Assembly: GCA_050486205.1 (NCBI GenBank)
Contig: JBJHCW010000001.1
Coordinates: forward strand, 248,001 to 312,000
Length of the DNA: 64,000 nt
Source of the DNA: PWQG01 sp050486205
GTDB lineage: Bacteria; Pseudomonadota; Gammaproteobacteria; Pseudomonadales; Pseudohongiellaceae
Reading direction: 5' to 3'
The position numbers were made by a program, and so were the translations under genes. Each line of letters opens with the position of its first letter. Position 1 is the first letter of the stretch. Shown piece after piece: positions 18,009 through 27,805 of this stretch. The notes beneath the pieces are model-generated. The model was not told the DNA's origin, made no database searches, and saw nothing but the letters and a program-made list of their open reading frames with translations.

Positions 18009-18035
18009 AAAACGCACCCGGCTCGGGTGCGTTTT
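18009..18035. terminator. Bidirectional rho-independent terminator
   Basis: A perfect 12-pair stem (AAAACGCACCCG / CGGGTGCGTTTT) with a three-base GCT loop and A/T tracts on both sides. On the minus strand it lies about 50 bases after the exbD stop and about 55 bases before mtnA, so it probably ends the exbD transcript and insulates mtnA. Confidence 0.85.
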
Positions 18036-18084
18036 CAGGGATGTCAGTGCTGACATCACACAGTTATCGCCCGTCTTTTTCCCG

Positions 18085-18498
18085 TCAGGGCTCAACTATT
18101 GATATGTCATAGATACCAGCCTGACGCGCCGAATCCATGATCAGCACCAGCGTGGACACGCTCGAGTTGTTGTGTGGCCGGATGATGACCGAGGCATCGG
18201 GGTTTTCCGCCTTCAGTCGGTCGATATTTGCCCGGACCTGGCTTTCTATGATGTTACGCGGCTCACCATTGAAGGTGATTTCGTTGTTTGCACTGAGCTC
18301 CACCAGGATATTGCGGTCTTCCATATCTTCCGGTGGCGGCTGATCATCGTTCTCGTTACTGGCAGCGTCAATGGCCTGCTCTGAGAGGAACGTGGCTGTC
18401 ACTACGAAGAAAATCAGAAGAATGAACACCACGTCGAGCATGGGCGTGAGATCAATACCGCTGTCGTCTTTCTTTCTACCACCTGCCAGTCTTTTCAT
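18085..18498 (-). CDS. exbD: ExbD/TolR-family biopolymer transport protein (orphan)
   Basis: A 137-residue single-pass inner-membrane protein. The conserved membrane helix IDLTPMLDVVFILLIFFVVT contains the essential aspartate of ExbD/TolR proteins; the periplasmic domain ends RQAGIYDISIVEP. These proteins work with an ExbB/TolQ stator subunit to use the proton gradient for TonB-dependent uptake. No exbB, tonB or receptor gene is adjacent, which is unusual. The insertion DDQPPPEDMEDRN between the helix and the periplasmic domain is acidic and proline-rich. It may belong to a multi-component ExbB-ExbD-ExbD set encoded elsewhere. Confidence 0.9.
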   Translation of the reverse strand: MKRLAGGRKKDDSGIDLTPMLDVVFILLIFFVVTATFLSEQAIDAASNENDDQPPPEDMEDRNILVELSANNEITFNGEPRNIIESQVRANIDRLKAENPDASVIIRPHNNSSVSTLVLIMDSARQAGIYDISIVEP

Positions 18499-18704
18499 CT
18501 TGCCACCAACTCACTGATAAATACTTGAATTTTTTGGGTTATTTTCATTTTTTCCGGCTTTCTGTGTCTTGGGACAGGCATGCAATGGCTATCAAATACC
18601 AATCAAATACACAGTAAATCCGGGCCGGCACCACACCGACATTGACCCCAAGTATACCTGATATGGCTTGCGCCACAACAGGGGCCGACCCCGATCAACC
18701 AACT

Positions 18705-19289
18705 TTATTTCAGTGAATTCAGTGCAAAATCAATGATCGCATTGAGTTGCTTGGGTGCCTTGCCCTCGCGAGAGCTGACGCGAACCCCGTTCAGGGTGTT
18801 CATCAGCACATCGGCGGCCAGCTCGGCATTGACACCCTTGGCCAGGGTACCTGCTTTTTCTGCTTGCTTGGTGCGCGCCAGAAACGCCTTGCGGATATTG
18901 TTGTAGTAGCCACGCACTACCTTCTGCAAATCCTTGTCGTAATTGATGCTCTCGCAGAAAGAGTTGACCAGCAGGCAGCCCATGGCGCGTTTTTTGGCGC
19001 TGACACCCAGCACAGCAGTCTGGAAGTAGGCGGCAATGGCCGCCCAGGCATCAAGCTGATCGTTGTTCAGGGTGGCGTCCAGATCCTTTTGAACCAGGGC
19101 ATCATAGTGCCCCAGGCAAGATCGGAAAAAAGTGTCCTTGTCTCCGAACGAATTATAGAGCGTACCCCGGTTGATACCCGTAGCATCCAACAGCTTCTGG
19201 ACCGAGCTGGCCTCAAAGCCCTCACGCCAGAATTGCTCCATTGCATTGGTCAGTACGTCTTCGTAAACAAACTCAACAGGTCTTGCCAT
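18705..19289 (-). CDS. TetR/AcrR-family transcriptional regulator
   Basis: A 194-residue repressor-type protein. The N-terminal helix-turn-helix reads FEASSVQKLLDATGINRGTL followed by YNSFGDKDTFF, the classical TetR signature. The C-terminal ligand domain includes RAMGCLLVNSFCESINYD, which resembles the NemR/AcuR-like TetR_C subgroup that senses reactive electrophiles; the cysteines in this segment could be sensors, but that is inference. The region upstream (19290-19430) is AT-rich and is the likely operator/promoter. No obvious target operon is adjacent apart from the gene itself. Confidence 0.9.
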   Translation of the reverse strand: MARPVEFVYEDVLTNAMEQFWREGFEASSVQKLLDATGINRGTLYNSFGDKDTFFRSCLGHYDALVQKDLDATLNNDQLDAWAAIAAYFQTAVLGVSAKKRAMGCLLVNSFCESINYDKDLQKVVRGYYNNIRKAFLARTKQAEKAGTLAKGVNAELAADVLMNTLNGVRVSSREGKAPKQLNAIIDFALNSLK

Positions 19290-19528
19290 AACAGCTCACT
19301 TAACCTCGGATTTTCGTGGATTGACAAAAAGGCGCGCATTGTATTACAGAACAGACGTTATTACACCCAGTGATACAAAATAATACATTTCATCGCGTTT
19401 TTGTGAGCAAGCTCACTAAATTACAAAGTGTCAACAGGCTCAGGCGACCCCTGCATTTCAGGCACAAGGGGAATGGCGCCGTTAATCAGGAATTGACGTT
19501 CCAGCTTGGAAAACCCGATCAACAACAA

Positions 19529-20266
19529 TCAGGCCACCGCGCCTGCAGACGTGAACAGCAGACCCACTGCCCCACCAATGACGGCACCCCAGACAACCAA
19601 CCAACCGAGATGCTGCTGGATCATTTCCTGGACAATCTGCTTGACCAGCGCCGGGGTCAGCTCGGACAGACGACGCTCGACCAGGCGCTCGATATTGTCA
19701 CAAAGCGTTTCCGAATCAAGCGCACCGGCTACGCCGGATTTGAGCTTCTCGCGCACAGCAGGTGAATCCATCACCTTGAGCAACTGTTCACGCATTCGCA
19801 GACTGAAAGGCTCGCGCAGGCCATTGATTGCTTCCTTGCCACCGAACATGCCCAGCATGTTTCCGAGTGAGGATTGCATGATACTCTCTGCCAACGCATC
19901 AAACGCTCTGTCGTAGTCGATATCCGCTACCAGTGCCTTGAGCTCACTTTCCAGCCGCGCCTCGACCTGCAGATCACTCTGCTCACGCCAGAAGCGCTCG
20001 ATGGCTTCCCGGTTGAAGAACTGCTGCATGAGCATGCTGCGGATACCGGTCTTGAATGCCTCGAAATGCAGGGGAATGACGCCGGAGCCATAGAAACCGG
20101 GCACTCGCTCGAACAACATGTACACCGCCAGCCAGTTGGTGATACCGCCGGACAGCGCAAACAGACCGGTAATGAGCACCCAGGGGCGCCAGGGTTCAGG
20201 CAGCACCAGGCCAACAACCACCAGTGTCAGGGCCACCAGGTTGGTCAGCAGACTCTTGTTCATCAT
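19529..20266 (-). CDS. DUF445-family membrane protein
   Basis: About 245 residues. Two N-terminal hydrophobic helices are followed by the family signature GGITNWLAVYMLFERVPGFY and GSGVIPLHFEAFKTGI, a soluble helical middle part, and a C-terminal hydrophobic hairpin (WLVVWGAVIGGAVGLLFTS). This is the DUF445 layout; function is unknown. The ATG at 20266 is given. An in-frame TTG at 20290 overlaps the nitrilase stop (TTGA) and might instead couple the two genes. It is the last gene of the rng-yhdP-nitrilase run. Confidence 0.82.
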   Translation of the reverse strand: MMNKSLLTNLVALTLVVVGLVLPEPWRPWVLITGLFALSGGITNWLAVYMLFERVPGFYGSGVIPLHFEAFKTGIRSMLMQQFFNREAIERFWREQSDLQVEARLESELKALVADIDYDRAFDALAESIMQSSLGNMLGMFGGKEAINGLREPFSLRMREQLLKVMDSPAVREKLKSGVAGALDSETLCDNIERLVERRLSELTPALVKQIVQEMIQQHLGWLVVWGAVIGGAVGLLFTSAGAVA

Positions 20267-20286
20267 GCTTTGTGTCACTGCCTTGC

Positions 20287-21126
20287 TCAAAGTTGTCGGT
20301 GGGTAGCCACCGGCATTTTTCGGCGCAGCTCGTGCAAGGCATCCAGGTCCAGATCGGCGGTCACCACGCCTTCCCCTGTATCCAGCGACGCCAGCACCCG
20401 ACCCCAGGGATCTATGATCATGGAGTGGCCCCAGGTCTCACGTTGCGCATTATGCCGCCCACCCTGATTCGGAGCCACCACGTAAACCTGATTTTCGATT
20501 GCACGCGCGCGCAGCAGCACTTCCCAGTGCGCTTCGCCGGTCACACGCGTAAATGCTGAGGGCACTGTCACCAGTTCCGCCCGCTGGGACAGCAGCCGGC
20601 GATACAGTTCGGGAAAACGCAGGTCGTAACAGATACTGAGCCCGACCGTGGCCACCGGCGTGTCCACAACCACCGCCTCGGTGCCGGGCTCAAATGACGT
20701 GGATTCGCTGTATTGTGACTGCGCATCCTCCACTTCCACGTCAAACAGATGAATCTTGTCGTAACGGCCAGCCAGGGAGCCGTCGGGGCCATAAACCAGC
20801 GAAGCCGGGCGCACACGACCATCAGTGACGCGGTTTTCACTGTCCCCCGGACGGCTGATCAGGGGGACAGTGCCACCTACCAGGTAAATGGCATGCTCAC
20901 GGGCGAGCCCGGACAGAAGTGCCTGCAAAGGTGCACCTGACGCCCCTTCAATTTCCGCATGTCGGGTCAAGGGCCCACAATCCAGCACCGCAAAATTTTC
21001 CGGCAACACCACCAGTGAAGCGCCACGGGCAGCAGCTTCGGCGACCAGTCGCGCGGCTGCACCCATATTGTGTTCCACACTGGATGTGCTCACCATTTGC
21101 ACAGCGGCTACGGTTTGTCCGGACAT
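20287..21126 (-). CDS. Carbon-nitrogen hydrolase, Nit-type (deaminated glutathione amidase-like)
   Basis: A 279-residue nitrilase-superfamily amidase. The Glu-Lys-Cys catalytic set is visible: VVLPENFAVL, RYDKIHLFDV and LSICYDLRFPELYR. The last two motifs, together with GEAHWEVLLRARAIENQVYV, match the Nit1/YbeM branch, whose members remove deaminated glutathione as metabolite repair. The ATG at 21126 is preceded by GGGGAAG; longer frames back to 21207 run into yhdP and lack homology. It lies four bases after yhdP, an arrangement common in gammaproteobacteria. Confidence 0.92.
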   Translation of the reverse strand: MSGQTVAAVQMVSTSSVEHNMGAAARLVAEAAARGASLVVLPENFAVLDCGPLTRHAEIEGASGAPLQALLSGLAREHAIYLVGGTVPLISRPGDSENRVTDGRVRPASLVYGPDGSLAGRYDKIHLFDVEVEDAQSQYSESTSFEPGTEAVVVDTPVATVGLSICYDLRFPELYRRLLSQRAELVTVPSAFTRVTGEAHWEVLLRARAIENQVYVVAPNQGGRHNAQRETWGHSMIIDPWGRVLASLDTGEGVVTADLDLDALHELRRKMPVATHRQL

Positions 21127-21130
21127 CGCT

Positions 21131-24100
21131 TCAGCTTCCCCCACTGAACACTTGATAGAGTCTGGGCTCCAGCTCGTCCCAGGGCCCCTGCAGAACATAT
21201 TGTGCACTGGTCAGATTGTCCACCTGATCGCCAAATATGCGATCCAGCACAAACACACCAATGGCAACCTGCCAGTTGATGAGATTGTTCAGTACAGCCA
21301 GGCCACTGAGCCAGGGAATGTTTTCACTGACAGGCAGTGTCACGTACAGATTGCCATCAATGGACTCGTTGGGCAGATCAATCTGGCCACTGACCTGAAA
21401 CAGGCTGGAGGGACCGATGATCTGCAGCCTGTCCTCAATGGTGACGACACCCTCATCAAGCTTCACGCTGCCCCGGATCTCATCATAGGCAAGCCCCTGG
21501 CGGACCAGGTCATCGCTGAATCTCAGACGACGGACCACGGCATCGAAGTTGATGATACTGATCAGTTTCAATGCATTGTTGGCAGCACCGGTACCCCGCA
21601 GGAACCGGCCATCACGAATGGACAGGTCCACGTCGCCACTCAGGCCCACAGCCGAGAAGTAACCGGGCGAGCCCTGCCAGTCCAGCCTGGCATCAAATAC
21701 CGCCTCACGGCTTTCCAGGTTCGGCGCATAACCGTAGGCGCTCAGCACCTCCCCCAGATTGCCGGCACGAATGACCCCCGTCAGCTCGCTGTGATGGGAG
21801 TCCCCGTCATAGGCCCAGTAAAACCGGGCGGGTTCGTCCTCCCGGCCAATCTGCAAGCCCCTGGCATCCACTCTCAGTTCGTTGAATGCAGCACCACCGT
21901 CCTCCGGCTCCAGCGCGAACTGCCAACTGCCAAAATCGATGCCGCGCACAATCAGTGACGCCACCGTGGCGCGCATTGCCGGGAAGCGCCGTGGGTCAAT
22001 ATGCGCCAGCGGATCCACCCGAGGCATCACATATTCCACCGTTTCCAGCTCATCGAAAAGAATTTCCACCTCGCTGGCCACCACGTTGTTCCCGGCCTCA
22101 TCTTCAGGCATATCAGGGGCTTCGCCTATGTGCAGTCGCTCGAAGCTGGCCTCGATCAGTTCGCCGCTGACATACGGCAGACGCACCTGACCCCGGATAC
22201 CCTCGCTACGCACAGACAGCAGCCAATGCTCGGTGGCGGGGTCAAGCTGGATATTGACCGACTGCACAACTTCATCCAGCAGCAGCAATTCATCTATGGT
22301 GACATCCAGCTGCGACACAATTCCCTGTGGTATGGACACGTCTCCGGCATCGCTGCCGGCCTGGCCCTGCAAAAACGACATCCATTCCTGCGCGTCGAGT
22401 CGTGGTACCCGACCGACCACCTCAAGGCCCGGACGACGGGTATCAAAGCGGCGCACCCGCACGCCATCGGCAGGCGGAGTCAGAAACACCAGACCGCGAT
22501 CAACACCATCTGCCGTGATGCGGGCGTTGACCGAGACAACATCACCCAGCCTGACTCTCAGGTCCTGCCGCCCGTCCTCGAACAGAATTCGCAAATCCAG
22601 CGGCAACTCCTGATCAACTGCCTTGTCCAGCGGCACCGGGAAACCAAAATCGACGCCTTCCAGGGAACTGCGCACGCTCAACTGTGGATGGCGCTGCTGC
22701 CCTTCTCCCTGTTGTGGCAGATCCAGACTGGCTGAATAGACAAATTCCCCCTCTGCCGTGGACAGCAGTGTTTCCAGAGCAGCCGGATTCATGGGCCAGC
22801 GCTGGAAGTCATCAACATCCATCCTGCCCAGGACCTCAACGCGGGTATCGTTCCCCTGCTGATCCTCTGCACCGGTTACCACGTTGACCATGACCGGGTT
22901 GCCAAACAAGGTACCGCCCAGGTCTTCGCTGGACAGGCCATGGCGGGCGTCAAAGACGAGCTGGCCCCGAACATCAGCGATGTCCAGGGCGTATTCGGGG
23001 ATATGGATGGTATTGTCATCCAGCCCCAGGCGCAGATTGATCTGCGGACCGGCATCGGCCACACCGAACGGAATGGCAAGATCCAGCGCAAAATCCACAT
23101 CGCCTTCGGTCTGCCAGTTGGAGAAATAGGCACCAAGACCCGCTGTTACCGGCGTGCTGGCCAGATACTGCAGCCCCTGCCCGGCCTGTCCGCGCCCCTG
23201 ACCGCTGACGGTAAGCCAGCGACCCGGCCCGTCCGGGTTACCGCGCACGGCGGCCGTGGTTGCGGTGAAGCCGATCTCCATGGACTGACCATCGCTGACC
23301 AGTACATCAACCTCCTGATCATCCACCACCACATACCCATCCAGGGAGTCCAGCGTGGGCCATTCGGGATCAAACTGCAGCACACCGTCCTCAATACGGT
23401 AGAACATCTGTACCGTGCGCGATTGCGACGCAGCGCCAGCATGCACATGGCCACGGAACAGAAAACCACTGCCACCGCCCTCACCGCTGCGCACAGCCGA
23501 ATCCACCCAACCCAGCACAGCCTGCGCACCTTGCGGGGCATTTGGCGCCATTGGCAGGTAGGTTGATTTTTGGGCCACGTCCGCCTCCAGCGCACCAACC
23601 AGCAATTCCAGTGTGATCTGCGCCGACTCACCCGGCGGCACATCGTACTCGGTGGCAAACTGGGCACGCCCGCTCAGAATGTCGGACTGGGCAACAATGA
23701 CACTGCTGTCCACACGCAGTTTCAGGCCATCACTGGTGTCGGCCCGGAAATTGACCCGGCCATTGACGCGATCATACTGCCAGATGTCCGTGAACAGGTT
23801 TGGCAGATGAAGCATGACTTCGCTGGAATCGACCTCAACAAAACCCCGGGTCAAGGCAGTGGCGGAGGAGAAATCCAGCTCTGCGTAGCCGAATACGCCC
23901 CACACCGCGGGTGCCGCGCCCCTGGCATTGACCCTGACATTGTCAAGGTTGGTGGCCACCGAGAGCGTCTGCAGTTGCCCGCCATCAATATTGCCATCCA
24001 GGCGCAGATTTTCCAGGTGCCCACGCGGATTGAGTACCCGTAATTCATCCATGCCACGCGGTGGCAGCAACACCAGGTCCTGCAGCAGGCCGGATACCAG

Positions 24101-25159
24101 TCCTGCGTCCATTCGGGCAAGTGTGGCTGAAAACGTACCGTCCGAGGTCATCGATGCATACAGTTCGCTGTCAGTCCACCGACTGCTGCCACGCGTCATG
24201 CCAAGATCACTCAGCCACAACTGCCAGTGACCGCCATCCTGTCGAAGTGCCAGGTTCGCACGCAGATCGCTTACCGTGACGGCAGGTCCGGCCGTGCCTC
24301 CTTCTGATGCTACCGCGCGAAGGGTGGAGGGCTGGACATTGACATCTGCGCTGGTAATCCGGCCCTGGTCCAGACGCATCCATATCTGCGCGCTCACTGT
24401 AAGCTCACGAAGTGCCAGGTGCGCCGCCGCTGACCGGGCAAGAAACGGTGCCCAGTCATAGTCAGCCACATCAGCATGCAGATGACCACTCAAGTGCCGG
24501 AAATGATCACCATGAAAGTCTGCGGTCAGCACCAGGCCGGGCTCGGATTGCTCGGCAAAGGCCGCATCAAGCACCAGCAGATGACGTCCCTGCCGGCTCT
24601 GGAACTGCAGGTCAGCGTGATGAAAGCGGCGCTGCTCGCCGTTGGCGAACCGGAACTGGATGCTGGCATCGGTCAACTCCAGATGCCCAAGACCAGTGGC
24701 AATGTCAAAGACATCTTCCAGTCGTGCGTTGCCGGCGCCGGAGAATCCCGCAAGCCGCCAGGCACCCGTCTCATCCTCGTGCATTTCCAGCACAGGCTGG
24801 CTCAGCCGCGCACGGGCCACTATGGGGCGCAGCGCCAACAGGCTGGCCCGGGTTCCCAGAATCAACTCAAGATCATCGATGGCCAGCGACGCAACCTCCG
24901 CGTCACCGTCTGCGGGTGTGAGTGACAGCCGGTCTGCGCTGAGTACCGGATTGAAGCCGCGCATCTCCCCACGCAGGCCGGTAATGGAGGCCTGCATACC
25001 GGTCATTTCCGACAGCCTCTGCTCGACCTCAGCCCGGTAATCGCCGGCCATGGGCAGCAGAACACGGCCAGCCAGCACATAAGTGGCCAACAGCACGACG
25101 GCTGCCAGAAACACAGCGCACAGTTGCCTGAAAACAATACCGGCTATGGGATGGATCAT
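21131..25159 (-). CDS. yhdP: YhdP family AsmA-like lipid-transport protein
   Basis: A 1342-residue protein with a single N-terminal membrane anchor (LCAVFLAAVVLLATYVLAGR) and a very long periplasmic part rich in beta strands. The C-terminal part includes DLSIRDGRFLRGTGAANNAL and FDAVVRRLRFSDDLVRQGLA, typical of the AsmA_2/DUF3971 (TIGR02099) family. YhdP, with TamB and YdbH, is known in E. coli to help move phospholipid to the outer membrane as an intermembrane bridge. Length is close to the E. coli protein (1266). It lies between rng (nine bases upstream) and the nitrilase gene in the usual order. Confidence 0.95.
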   Translation of the reverse strand: MIHPIAGIVFRQLCAVFLAAVVLLATYVLAGRVLLPMAGDYRAEVEQRLSEMTGMQASITGLRGEMRGFNPVLSADRLSLTPADGDAEVASLAIDDLELILGTRASLLALRPIVARARLSQPVLEMHEDETGAWRLAGFSGAGNARLEDVFDIATGLGHLELTDASIQFRFANGEQRRFHHADLQFQSRQGRHLLVLDAAFAEQSEPGLVLTADFHGDHFRHLSGHLHADVADYDWAPFLARSAAAHLALRELTVSAQIWMRLDQGRITSADVNVQPSTLRAVASEGGTAGPAVTVSDLRANLALRQDGGHWQLWLSDLGMTRGSSRWTDSELYASMTSDGTFSATLARMDAGLVSGLLQDLVLLPPRGMDELRVLNPRGHLENLRLDGNIDGGQLQTLSVATNLDNVRVNARGAAPAVWGVFGYAELDFSSATALTRGFVEVDSSEVMLHLPNLFTDIWQYDRVNGRVNFRADTSDGLKLRVDSSVIVAQSDILSGRAQFATEYDVPPGESAQITLELLVGALEADVAQKSTYLPMAPNAPQGAQAVLGWVDSAVRSGEGGGSGFLFRGHVHAGAASQSRTVQMFYRIEDGVLQFDPEWPTLDSLDGYVVVDDQEVDVLVSDGQSMEIGFTATTAAVRGNPDGPGRWLTVSGQGRGQAGQGLQYLASTPVTAGLGAYFSNWQTEGDVDFALDLAIPFGVADAGPQINLRLGLDDNTIHIPEYALDIADVRGQLVFDARHGLSSEDLGGTLFGNPVMVNVVTGAEDQQGNDTRVEVLGRMDVDDFQRWPMNPAALETLLSTAEGEFVYSASLDLPQQGEGQQRHPQLSVRSSLEGVDFGFPVPLDKAVDQELPLDLRILFEDGRQDLRVRLGDVVSVNARITADGVDRGLVFLTPPADGVRVRRFDTRRPGLEVVGRVPRLDAQEWMSFLQGQAGSDAGDVSIPQGIVSQLDVTIDELLLLDEVVQSVNIQLDPATEHWLLSVRSEGIRGQVRLPYVSGELIEASFERLHIGEAPDMPEDEAGNNVVASEVEILFDELETVEYVMPRVDPLAHIDPRRFPAMRATVASLIVRGIDFGSWQFALEPEDGGAAFNELRVDARGLQIGREDEPARFYWAYDGDSHHSELTGVIRAGNLGEVLSAYGYAPNLESREAVFDARLDWQGSPGYFSAVGLSGDVDLSIRDGRFLRGTGAANNALKLISIINFDAVVRRLRFSDDLVRQGLAYDEIRGSVKLDEGVVTIEDRLQIIGPSSLFQVSGQIDLPNESIDGNLYVTLPVSENIPWLSGLAVLNNLINWQVAIGVFVLDRIFGDQVDNLTSAQYVLQGPWDELEPRLYQVFSGGS

Positions 25160-25168
25160 AGTGACCTT

Positions 25169-26647
25169 TCAGTACAGCACCACATCGTACTGTTCCTGAG
25201 TATACATGGGTTCCACTTCGAATTTGATGGTCTTTCCGATCAGCTCCTCCAGATCGGCCAACGTGCTGGACTCTTCGTCCAGCAGCCGGTCGACCACAAG
25301 CTGGGACGCCATCACCAGCAATACATCATTCTCGTAGACCCGTGCCACACGCAGAATTTCACGAAAGATCTCGTAACAGATGGTTTCCGGTGTTTTCAGC
25401 CTGCCTCTTCCATCACACACCGGGCAGGGACTGCACAGCATCTGCCCCAGGCTTTCCCGGGTACGCTTGCGTGTCATCTCAACCAGGCCCAGCCCTGAGA
25501 GCCCGGACACGGCCGTGCGTGCATGATCCTTTTCCAGGGCCTTGCTCAGAGTGCGAACCACCTGCCGTTGATGCTCAGGATCCAGCATATCGATGAAATC
25601 GATGATGATGATGCCACCCAGGTTACGCACCCGAAGTTGGCGCGCAATGGCGGTGGCTGCCTCCAGATTGGTCTTGAGCACCGTTTCGGCATGATTCCGG
25701 CTCCCCAGATAGGCACCGGTATTGACATCAATGGTGGTCATGGCTTCCGTCTGATCGATAATCAGATCACCGCCGGATTTCAGTTTAACCTGCCGCCCCA
25801 GGGCCTTGTCGATCTCATCATCAATGCCATAAAGATCGAATATCGGCCGCTCGCCGGCATAGAATTCCACCGAGTGGGTGAATTCGGGAATGAAGTCCCG
25901 GATAAATTCGGTGATCTCCGTATACGCGGCGCGGGAATCGACGCGGATTTTTTCTACCGTGGGTGTTATCAGATCACGAACAGCCCGCAGATACAGCGGC
26001 AACTCTGTATATAGGGGCGCTACCGTATCCTGCCGGGCAATACGACGCTGCACTGCCTGCCAGAGGCGGCGAAGAAAGCGCACATCCTCCAGCAATTCGG
26101 TTTCAGCAACACCCTCTGCTGCGGTGCGGATGATGAAACCACCCTCTTCCAGCATGCCTTCCTGTTCAAGACAACCAGTCAACAATGCCAGGAGACGTTC
26201 CCGCTCAGCTTCATTTTCAAGGCGCTGCGAGATACCGATATGACGATTTCGTGGCAGGTAAACCAGATTGCGTGATGGCAAGGTCAGGTGCGTGGTCAGC
26301 CTGGCGCCCTTGCTGCCGATGGGGTCCTTGGCTACCTGCACCACCACATTCTGTCCATCCCGCAACAGTTCATGAATCGGCAGCGGTGCCTCTGTGCGCA
26401 CCTCGTAACCATCGGTGCCTACCTGCGAGATATCCGAGTTGTGGATAAATGCCGCACGTGCCTGGCCGATATCAACAAATGCTGCCTCCATGCCGGGCAT
26501 CACGCGCACCACCTTGCCAAGGTAGATGTCACCGACATGCCCCTGCTTGCTGTGACGTTCGATGTAGAGTTCCTGCAACAGACCGTTTTCCAGCAAGGCC
26601 AGGCGGATCTCCATGGGTGTGCAGTTGATCAGTATCTCTTCGCTCAC
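25169..26647 (-). CDS. rng: Ribonuclease G
   Basis: A 492-residue endoribonuclease of the RNase E/G family, which matures the 5' end of 16S rRNA and helps in mRNA turnover. An N-terminal S1 domain is seen (GDIYLGKVVRVMPGMEAAFV), then the catalytic part with IIIIDFIDMLDPEHQR containing a metal-binding aspartate, and the zinc-link CSPCPVCDGRGR. There is no RNase E-type C-terminal scaffold. The start is a GTG that overlaps the maf stop (GTGA) and has a strong AAGGAGGTG site six bases upstream. It is part of the mre-maf-rng-yhdP run. Confidence 0.97.
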   Translation of the reverse strand: MSEEILINCTPMEIRLALLENGLLQELYIERHSKQGHVGDIYLGKVVRVMPGMEAAFVDIGQARAAFIHNSDISQVGTDGYEVRTEAPLPIHELLRDGQNVVVQVAKDPIGSKGARLTTHLTLPSRNLVYLPRNRHIGISQRLENEAERERLLALLTGCLEQEGMLEEGGFIIRTAAEGVAETELLEDVRFLRRLWQAVQRRIARQDTVAPLYTELPLYLRAVRDLITPTVEKIRVDSRAAYTEITEFIRDFIPEFTHSVEFYAGERPIFDLYGIDDEIDKALGRQVKLKSGGDLIIDQTEAMTTIDVNTGAYLGSRNHAETVLKTNLEAATAIARQLRVRNLGGIIIIDFIDMLDPEHQRQVVRTLSKALEKDHARTAVSGLSGLGLVEMTRKRTRESLGQMLCSPCPVCDGRGRLKTPETICYEIFREILRVARVYENDVLLVMASQLVVDRLLDEESSTLADLEELIGKTIKFEVEPMYTQEQYDVVLY

Positions 26648-27297
26648 CGCGCACCTCCTTCACAGACCTGCAGCCCTGTTGTCACACCGAACTGTCGCAG
26701 CAGGGCGGCGGTTTCAAATACCGGTAAGCCAACGATACCGGTATAGCTGCCTTCAATGCCTGCCACAAACACCGCCCCCAGCCCCTGGATGGCATAGGCC
26801 CCCGCCTTGCCCAACGGCTCCCCGGTGCGCCAGTATGCCAGCATTTCAGCATCTGTCAGTTCCCGGAAACTGACCTTCGAGCAGGACAGCGCCTGCGCCA
26901 TCTCCTGCCCACGGCACACTGCCACTGCAGAGATCACCTGATGCACCTGGCCCGACAGCAGGCCCAGCATACGCAGCGCATCCCGCTCATCAACCGGCTT
27001 TCCCAACACAACTTCATCGACCACCACCGAGGTGTCGGCGCCCAACACCACCGGTATCCCGACACCGGCACTGTTATCGGTGCCGGCAGGCTGGGCGAGA
27101 CGCCGGGCTATCGCTTGCGCCTTCTCTTGTGCCATACGCTGTACGTAAGCTATCGGCGATTCACCCGGGACACGGGTTTCGTTGATGTCTGCCGGCTCTG
27201 TGCGAAAGTGGACACCTATCTGAGCCAACAATTCGCGGCGTCGCGGCGAAGCCGAGGCAAGCACCAGGGGAGCGGGGGCATTCAGAGAACCAGACAT
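26644..27297 (-). CDS. maf: Maf-family nucleotide pyrophosphatase (YhdE type)
   Basis: A 217-residue house-cleaning nucleotide pyrophosphatase. It starts with the Maf signature LVLASASPRRRELLAQIG and contains VLGADTSVVVDEVVLGKP and YAIQGLGAVFVAGIEGSYT. In E. coli the YhdE subgroup hydrolyses dTTP and UTP; the chromosomal position between mreD and rng supports that subgroup. The loop after residue 68 (PAGTDNSAGVG) is slightly longer than usual. Its stop overlaps the rng start by four bases. Confidence 0.92.
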   Translation of the reverse strand: MSGSLNAPAPLVLASASPRRRELLAQIGVHFRTEPADINETRVPGESPIAYVQRMAQEKAQAIARRLAQPAGTDNSAGVGIPVVLGADTSVVVDEVVLGKPVDERDALRMLGLLSGQVHQVISAVAVCRGQEMAQALSCSKVSFRELTDAEMLAYWRTGEPLGKAGAYAIQGLGAVFVAGIEGSYTGIVGLPVFETAALLRQFGVTTGLQVCEGGAR

Positions 27298-27312
27298 GCG
27301 ACCACCAGCGGC

Positions 27313-27801
27313 TCAGCGCACATCAAACGCGCGCCGCAGTTGGCGCAGGAACACAAACATCCAGGGCCAGACGAAAGCGCTTGATACGGCACCGAGAAGA
27401 AACAGCATTGAGCCCGGATCGGTCTGATCGACGCCAACCTTGACCCAATAGACGAGTAGCATGTGCACACCGACCAGTGCCAACACCAGCACACTTTGCT
27501 GCAGAAAGGAAAACATGCGCAGCCGCTGGTGCAGGCTGAGCGTGATATAGGCAATGATTGCCAGCGACATGGCATTCAGCCCGAGCATGGAACCTTCCAG
27601 GATATCCAGAAACAGCCCGATACACCAGGCACTGCCGATACCCACACGATACGGCAAAGCCATTATCCAGTAGATCAACACAATAGCCAGCCACTGCGGT
27701 CGGTAGTAAAGCGCCCAGTCCGGGAACGGCACAATGGCCAGCAGATAGGCCACCAGAAAGCTGAGAACGATGATCCAGCGTGCATTGGGATTTGGCTGCA
27801 T
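27313..27801 (-). CDS. mreD: Rod shape-determining protein MreD
   Basis: A 162-residue inner-membrane protein with about five helices. Motifs PQWLAIVLIYWIMALPYRVG and GLFLDILEGSMLGLNAMSL are typical of gammaproteobacterial MreD. It works with MreB, MreC, RodA and PBP2 in the elongasome. The ATG at 27801 gives normal length; the frame continues upstream to 27897 but that part overlaps mreC and is not conserved. Only four bases separate it from mreC. Confidence 0.96.
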   Translation of the reverse strand: MQPNPNARWIIVLSFLVAYLLAIVPFPDWALYYRPQWLAIVLIYWIMALPYRVGIGSAWCIGLFLDILEGSMLGLNAMSLAIIAYITLSLHQRLRMFSFLQQSVLVLALVGVHMLLVYWVKVGVDQTDPGSMLFLLGAVSSAFVWPWMFVFLRQLRRAFDVR

Positions 27802-27805
27802 GGTG

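Noticed and set aside
20888..21958. A 356-codon plus-strand frame
   Set aside because: Antisense to the nitrilase and yhdP genes; low-quality composition and no ribosome site. The minus-strand genes carry clear motifs.
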